Assembly (NCBI GenBank): GCA_027075325.1
Contig: JALTBN010000060.1
Span: 1 to 64,000 of the forward strand
DNA from: Thermococcus sp.
GTDB lineage: Archaea; Methanobacteriota_B; Thermococci; Thermococcales; Thermococcaceae
Reading direction: 5' to 3'
DNA length: 64,000 nucleotides
The notes below the pieces were generated by a model. The model saw only the letters and a list, made by a program, of their open reading frames with translations, was not told where the DNA came from and ran no database searches. Below are positions 59,799 through 64,000 of the stretch, piece by piece. The position numbers were made by a program, and so were the translations under genes. The first letter of the stretch is position 1; each line of letters starts with the position of its first letter.

Positions 59799-60304
59799 GT
59801 TCCCATTAGCAATATTTATTGTAATATTTCAAACATTTCAAGCCAAATTTACCAAATATACTCCTATATCCACTAAATCTACTTATTAACATACCATTAT
59901 GGTGTAGATTTTCCAGAGGAACCACCCGACACACTGGAAACCAAAGCTTAGTCTCATCATGGGTTTATATCCTTTGCTGGTCATGAAATTGTCCAACTTG
60001 AGATCAGGAAAATCCAAAGTTACCACTGCTCCACCCGCATACATGGACATAAAATCCAGTTCCAAAGGAAACAGAAGGGCAAACCTGCACCGGTCCAATG
60101 GAAATCGAGATGGTCGAATGAACAAGAATGTTCATCATATTTTACATTAGTAAATAAAATTTTGAGGAGCACTCTGTTTCCAGTGAAAGGAGAATGAACA
60201 TAAATGTTCGTAAAAGAAGATACATTAATGATCTCCTATATTCATTTTAGTTAAACAATTCATTTTGTCAAAAGCTAAAAGTTAAACGAAAATAACCCCC
60301 CTGG

Positions 60305-60327
60305 GGCCTTTGTTTCCAGTGGAACCG
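60305..60327 (-). repeat. ORB with G-string, minus orientation
   Basis: On the minus strand: TTCCACTGGAAACAAAGG followed by CCCCAGGGGGG at about 60294-60305. The dyad plus G-string arrangement matches full ORBs. Confidence 0.7.
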
Positions 60328-60575
60328 GCTTCCGGCTACACCTATGTTCCCTCTTGAAACCTAGTGAAAACACTCCCACTTTTTCAGCGTTGTTCTATTT
60401 TAATATGTTTCTATGAACAATATTCAAATAATGAGGAAAATAAGCCAAAGAATATACTTAATGTTCAAAAACTAACAATTTAACTGAACTATCACCATGT
60501 TTACGGAGGCAAAATTTCCTTAATCATCTTTTTACATTATCTACTGCTATAGAACCCGTCCATTTCCGAATCCGG

Positions 60576-60602
60576 ATTCCAGTGGAAATGAAACTCTGGG
60601 GG
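60576..60602 (+). repeat. ORB with G-string, plus orientation
   Basis: TTCCAGTGGAAATGAAACTC followed by TGGGGGG, the most complete ORB in the region. Its first 20 bases are nearly identical to the orc1-promoter box. Confidence 0.8.
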
Positions 60603-60659
60603 GTCTTTTCGATTTCCATCGAAACGGAACTTAAAAGCAGTACCCCGGAATCTTTAAAG

Positions 60660-60835
60660 ACGATTTCACACCTTCGTGTGCCGACTTCTCAAAGTTGGAA
60701 CCACTTTCAGCGGGAGCAGGTTGCCTTTTCCTTTGACCGCTCTCTCCCTTTAAGAAGGAGGGGTCGGAACGTAGCGGTTTTGAAAGGCCCAACCTTGGTG
60801 GCCTGCCCTCTATGAAAGTCCTCAGGGGACTGCAT
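60660..60835. ncRNA. Structured GC-rich tract, candidate non-coding RNA
   Basis: Adjacent stem-loops: CACAC/GTGTG (60667-60680), CCGACTT/AAGTTGG (60681-60698, one G-U), ACCGCT/AGCGGT (60736-60778, enclosing CCTT/AAGG), AGGCC-x-ACC/GGT-GGCCT (60785-60804) and GTCC/GGAC (60818-60830). The overlapping 77-codon frame has no support. Strand and identity unknown; it could instead be part of the origin. Confidence 0.35.
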
Positions 60836-61051
60836 GCTGGAAAGCTCTGGGCTCACCCTGTTCAAGATGATCCGATTCCAAACGGGGCCAGTGTGGTTGC
60901 AATAAAGCGTTTTTCTGCCTTTAATAATTGATTTATGTTTTAATTTTTCTTGTTTGCATTTGTTGGGCTGGTAGGTGTCTTTTTACCTTCAACGAAAAAG
61001 TATTTAACCTCCGAATTTCTCACATTTTTAGAGCGAAAATGGGTGATACGC

Positions 61052-62113
61052 ATGGCCAGGAAGAAATCCTCCAAGGATGAAATTAAAGAGCTTGAGGAGT
61101 TTGAGGAACTCGATATAACCGAGGAGGAACCCGCTCCGGCGACACACTCATCCGAGAAAAAAGCCGTGACCCTTGAGGACCTCCCGGGGGTTGGGCCCGC
61201 TACTGCTGAGAAGCTTCGGGACGCTGGCTATGACACAGTGGAGGCTATAGCTGTCGCTTCCCCCCTTGAGCTAAAGGAGATAGCTGGCATAAGCGAGGGA
61301 GCCGCGCTTAAGATAATCCAGGCTGCACGGGAAGCCGCTAACATCGGCACCTTTATGCGCGCGGACGAGTACATGAAGAAGAGAACTTCCATAGGGAAGC
61401 TTTCCACTGGAAGCAAGAGCCTCGACAAGCTCCTCGGCGGTGGGATTGAAACGCAGGCTATAACGGAAGTATTCGGAGAATTCGGCTCGGGTAAGACTCA
61501 GCTTGCTCACACGCTCTCGGTAATGGTTCAAAAGCCTCCTGAAGAGGGGGGCCTGGGTGGTTCCGTCGTCTGGATCGACACTGAGAACACCTTCCGGCCT
61601 GAGAGGATAAAGCAAATCGCCGAGAACCGTGATATGGACCCTGAGGAAGTCCTGAAGAACATCTACGTCGCTCGCGCCTTCAACAGCAACCACCAGATGC
61701 TCCTTGTTGAGAAGGCGGAGGAAATAATAAAGGAGCGGGTCGAGAGCGACAGGCCCGTTAAGCTCCTCATAGTGGATTCGCTCATGGCCCACTTCAGGAG
61801 TGAGTACGTTGGCAGGGGCACCCTGGCAGAGCGGCAGCAGAAGCTGGCCAAGCATCTCTCTGACCTCCATCGCCTGGCAGACCTTTACGACATAGCGGTT
61901 TTCGTAACCAACCAGGTCCAGGCCAAGCCCGATGCTTTCTTCGGCGATCCGACCAGACCCATCGGTGGAAACATCCTCGCCCACAGCGCCACTTTTAGGA
62001 TATACCTGCGCAAGGGAAGGCAGGGCAAGCGCGTGGCCCGTTTGATAGACAGTCCCTATCTGCCCGAAGGTGAGGCCATATTCAGGATCACCGAAAAGGG
62101 CGTTGAGGACTGA
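61052..62113 (+). CDS. radA: DNA repair and recombination protein RadA
   Basis: 353 residues. An N-terminal acidic segment and helix-hairpin-helix domain ([29 protein letters not shown]) precede the RecA core: [35 protein letters not shown] (Walker [10 protein letters not shown]), [43 protein letters not shown] and [39 protein letters not shown]. It performs strand exchange; in T. kodakarensis it supports origin-independent replication. No intein. ATG 61052 follows GGGTGAT; the upstream frame is the origin. A TATA-like GTATTTAACC lies near 61000-61009. Confidence 0.97.
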   Translation: MARKKSSKDEIKELEEFEELDITEEEPAPATHSSEKKAVTLEDLPGVGPATAEKLRDAGYDTVEAIAVASPLELKEIAGISEGAALKIIQAAREAANIGTFMRADEYMKKRTSIGKLSTGSKSLDKLLGGGIETQAITEVFGEFGSGKTQLAHTLSVMVQKPPEEGGLGGSVVWIDTENTFRPERIKQIAENRDMDPEEVLKNIYVARAFNSNHQMLLVEKAEEIIKERVESDRPVKLLIVDSLMAHFRSEYVGRGTLAERQQKLAKHLSDLHRLADLYDIAVFVTNQVQAKPDAFFGDPTRPIGGNILAHSATFRIYLRKGRQGKRVARLIDSPYLPEGEAIFRITEKGVED

Positions 62114-62359
62114 TTTACTCTTCTTTCTTTTAGTTGGGGCGCGGTACCGCCTGCTTCATCCCTCACTGGAATATGCTTTTGTGCTCTCTTGTTCTTTGCT
62201 TTTACATCCCACTCTTTTGGTCTGTTCTCATCGTTTTGATACGGGTAGAAAGTTGGAAATCCTACGAAAAAAAAACGTTATCAACTTAAACTTATAAAAG
62301 GAAAAAATTTATATATGGAGATTGTCTACCCTCCTTGACCAACTGGTTAGGTGGTGGCC
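62114..62359 (+). promoter_or_regulatory. Intergenic region with terminator-like T-runs and strong TATA
   Basis: T-rich runs follow the radA stop (62118-62132). A TATA box AAATTTATATATGG lies at about 62303-62317 ahead of the exported protein gene, with the ribosome-binding site TTAGGTGGTGG at 62347-62357. No gene is seen in the 245 bases. Confidence 0.55.
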
Positions 62360-63436
62360 ATGAACTGGAGAAAGGCGACGCCCGGCGTGTTTCTGATCTT
62401 TATGGTGTTGAGTCTGCAGTTGATTGCGGCTCCGCAGGCTATGGCGATGGGCACTAGCAACGCCAGCATTACCTTCCGCAGGGTAGTTGTTGCCTGGTAC
62501 GATGGGAAGGGCAGGCTTCAGATGAACGTTACGGCGGTGAATGCAACATTAAACCTCACTAATTTGACGCATTCTCCTTGCGCCTGCCAGAACGCCAGTT
62601 CCTGCGGTGCTTTTAACGCGAGCGCTCACGTCAATGTTTCGATAATCACTCTGTACAACATGACAAGGAAACATGAGCAGCTGTTGTTTATCAAGGTTAC
62701 TGCCTACAACGCCACCTTTAACTACACCATGTACAATCTTGTTTATAGAGCCGAGAGGAGTCAGTATAATTTTACGCTAATTACGAAAATCTTGACGGAT
62801 TCCGAAACTGGGAAGTACGGGGCTTTTGTTACTGGAATGAACATCGCCCCTGATGATAAGAACCGGGCAGTTCCTGTTGGGGATACTGTATTGGTACTTG
62901 GCAATCTCACGCTTTCAGATTACTACTGGACTCTGAATAAGGTTCTCATGAAGCTTAGAAAGCATGATGAGACGAGGTGGATTTGGGGCAGGAGTGCTCG
63001 CGAGTTGGGACACTTATCGCACTTGATAAGACATAAACTGCCAGAGTACAATGGAGAGGCAAAGTTGGGATACACTATAGTCATCGATAACTACTCAGCG
63101 TGTGTTCATCTCTGCGACCTGTCATGTACTGGACTTTTTACCCTTGCCTGTATAGCCGCAGCGGGGAGTAGTGGAGGAGTGCTTTCATGGATTTGCCTTG
63201 CAGGAGGATTTATATGCTCAAGTGTTTGTGACGTTATGTGTGGACAAGGTGCTAGTAGTATCCTTGTAGGGGGATCTTGCTCTACCATATGCTCTGAGGG
63301 ACTAAAGAAAGCTTGTGCGAGTAGATGTGGAATATTAGGAAGCGTTTGCGCGGATGCCTGTGGGGCAGTTTTGGCTCCCATACTTTGTCCCCAACTCTGT
63401 GATGTTGTATTGCCGTATATTAAAGACCATCTTTAA
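62360..63436 (+). CDS. Exported Cys-rich protein, halocin C8-like precursor
   Basis: 358 residues. Signal peptide (about 1-30, ending AMAMG) and an Asn-glycosylation-rich N-terminal region (30-235). The last 115 residues hold 16 Cys in a Gly/Ala/Ser/Val-rich hydrophobic setting: ACVHLCDLSC, LACIAAAG, SWICLAGGFICSSVCDVMCG, GGSCSTICSEG, KKACASRCG, SVCADACG and ILCPQLC. The CLAGGFIC stretch resembles CSAAGGFICG of halocin C8, an archaeal microhalocin cut from the C-terminus of a precursor whose N-terminal part gives immunity. A bacteriocin-like role is inferred from this. ATG 62360 follows GGTGGT. Base composition is more AT-rich towards the 3' end. Other explanation: a Cys-rich surface protein. 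Confidence 0.6.
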   Translation: MNWRKATPGVFLIFMVLSLQLIAAPQAMAMGTSNASITFRRVVVAWYDGKGRLQMNVTAVNATLNLTNLTHSPCACQNASSCGAFNASAHVNVSIITLYNMTRKHEQLLFIKVTAYNATFNYTMYNLVYRAERSQYNFTLITKILTDSETGKYGAFVTGMNIAPDDKNRAVPVGDTVLVLGNLTLSDYYWTLNKVLMKLRKHDETRWIWGRSARELGHLSHLIRHKLPEYNGEAKLGYTIVIDNYSACVHLCDLSCTGLFTLACIAAAGSSGGVLSWICLAGGFICSSVCDVMCGQGASSILVGGSCSTICSEGLKKACASRCGILGSVCADACGAVLAPILCPQLCDVVLPYIKDHL

Positions 63437-63509
63437 CTTTAAATAATCAATTTAATTTTTTTAACTTTAACAATTACCCTCTATGACTCGGGGGCGAGGA
63501 GGGACTCAA

Positions 63510-64000
63510 ATGAAGTCTGGAAAGCGTCTGTTGGTGGAAGCCATCTTGGTTCCTCTGATGCTGTGGATTTTTATGTGGATGTTATTCTATATCCATCCTC
63601 CTCACGACATTAGCCGTGAAGATTTCAACGCTTCTTGGTTGGTAGTTACTATAGTTTCTTATTTTATGGTCATGATTGTTGTTCTTCTCCTTGTTAGAAG
63701 ACTGCTGAGAAAAGCTGGATATCAGTTTGAATTAAGGGAGCTATTCCGGGTTTTAGATAGGGCTGATCCGAAAATTATTGGCGACTCAATAGGGGATATC
63801 TTCACCATTGTTGTACTTTGGGGTGCCTTTAGCACAGGGGTTCTTGCGTTGGGGCTTAGAAAAGGCATAATTTTTACTGTGAGATTTTATCTGGTTTTTA
63901 TTGTTGTAATTCTTTTGCTGATGATTTGTGTGGTAGTTGTGGTTATAGATTTACCTCTAATACTTTACGAGATTCTGACTGGAAAACGACTTTTGGATGG
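63510..64000 (+). CDS. Membrane protein, truncated at the window end
   Basis: At least 163 residues; no stop before 64000. About four hydrophobic segments (8-28, 43-62, 98-122 and 128-155) with positively charged loops. ATG 63510 follows GAGGAGGG. It starts 73 bases after the halocin C8-like gene on the same strand, so it may be its immunity or export partner; this rests on position only. No recognisable domain. AT-rich like its neighbour. Confidence 0.7.
   Translation, partial: MKSGKRLLVEAILVPLMLWIFMWMLFYIHPPHDISREDFNASWLVVTIVSYFMVMIVVLLLVRRLLRKAGYQFELRELFRVLDRADPKIIGDSIGDIFTIVVLWGAFSTGVLALGLRKGIIFTVRFYLVFIVVILLLMICVVVVVIDLPLILYEILTGKRLLD

Larger units (their letters stand above)
59756..61051. 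other. oriC: Replication origin oriC
   Basis: 1.3 kb non-coding region between orc1 and radA, AT-rich in blocks (59800-59890, 60130-60300 and 60380-60560), fitting duplex unwinding elements. ORB-like elements: 59774-59798 (CTCCAGTGGAAATGAAACTC then CCCCC), 59911-59923 (TTCCAGAGGAACC), 60061-60081 (TTCCAAAGGAAACAGAAGGG), 60094-60109, 60177-60193, 60312-60327 reading onto GGGG on the minus strand, and 60576-60602 (TTCCAGTGGAAATGAAACTC then TGGGGGG). A further partial box is at about 60612-60630. The last third (60660-60900) is GC-richer and structured. The orc1-oriC-radA order is that of known Thermococcales origins. Confidence 0.9.

Noticed and set aside
60582..60815. 77-codon frame in the origin
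   Set aside because: It starts inside an ORB and crosses several stem-loops; coding use is not supported.
61399..61414. TTTCCACTGGAA in radA as another ORB
   Set aside because: It codes for the conserved RadA peptide STGSKSL, so the match is explained by protein conservation.
1..64000. CRISPR arrays, insertion sequences, inteins
   Set aside because: No regularly spaced repeats, transposase genes or intein motifs were seen; the length and continuity of DP2 and RadA argue against inteins.

Overview
The window is chromosomal DNA of a hyperthermophilic archaeon of the order Thermococcales, most likely the genus Thermococcus. Supporting signs are GGTGGT/GGAGGTGA ribosome-binding sites, archaeal TATA boxes, a CGP-CTERM protein, an archaeal-type FBP aldolase/phosphatase, GAPOR, DUF257 and DUF835 proteins, the two-subunit D-family DNA polymerase, and an Orc1/Cdc6-linked origin with ORB repeats. 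No rRNA operon, CRISPR array, insertion sequence or intein was seen.

Layout. 1-2.8 kb: two exported proteins, the second with a CGP-CTERM anchor. 2.9-11.4 kb: enolase, a PadR regulator divergent from a giant RND/MMPL exporter, a hicBA toxin-antitoxin pair, a radical SAM protein (candidate lipoyl synthase subunit) and an M20 peptidase. 11.6-18.4 kb: a membrane-anchored transglutaminase-like protein, tRNA-Tyr, a zinc-ribbon protein coupled to a class II aldolase, a four-gene polar amino acid ABC transporter and a DUF835 membrane protein. 18.5-22.2 kb: tRNA-Gln, intron-containing tRNA-Trp, FBP aldolase/phosphatase and GAPOR. Enolase, FBPase and GAPOR all carry motifs for the Thermococcales glycolytic regulator Tgr. 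The motif is downstream of the TATA box for the glycolytic genes and upstream for the gluconeogenic gene, so the window shows the logic of the sugar switch. 22.2-24.8 kb: an AT-rich restriction-modification pair.

24.9-32.5 kb: a flavin oxidoreductase, carbamate-kinase-like carbamoyl phosphate synthetase, PiT phosphate transporter with its DUF47 partner, a small Lrp-type ligand-binding protein, a kinase-like protein and an S9 peptidase. 32.5-38.7 kb: an envelope cassette rich in OB folds (lipoprotein, membrane-anchored six-OB protein, TctA-like permease, YdjM-like membrane protein with an inserted OB fold) whose function I do not know. 38.7-46.7 kb: methyltransferase, KaiC-like ATPase facing two DUF257 genes, membrane dipeptidase, helical-repeat protein, DUF531, signal peptidase, lipoate-protein ligase, TYW3 and tRNA-His.

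46.7-51.7 kb is a genomic island. It starts with a 0.9 kb hairpin-dense non-coding tract next to tRNA-His. It then holds two DNA methyltransferases, two paralogous proteins of an unrecognised family and a ribbon-helix-helix regulator. A 14-bp repeat lies at the regulator's promoter and at one methyltransferase promoter. 51.7-62.1 kb is the replication locus: zinc-ribbon protein, polC-polB-orc1 operon, oriC and radA. ORB-like boxes occur in oriC, in the orc1 promoter and, unexpectedly, inside the linker-coding part of polB. The right end holds a secreted Cys-rich protein resembling halocin C8 precursors, followed by a truncated membrane protein gene.
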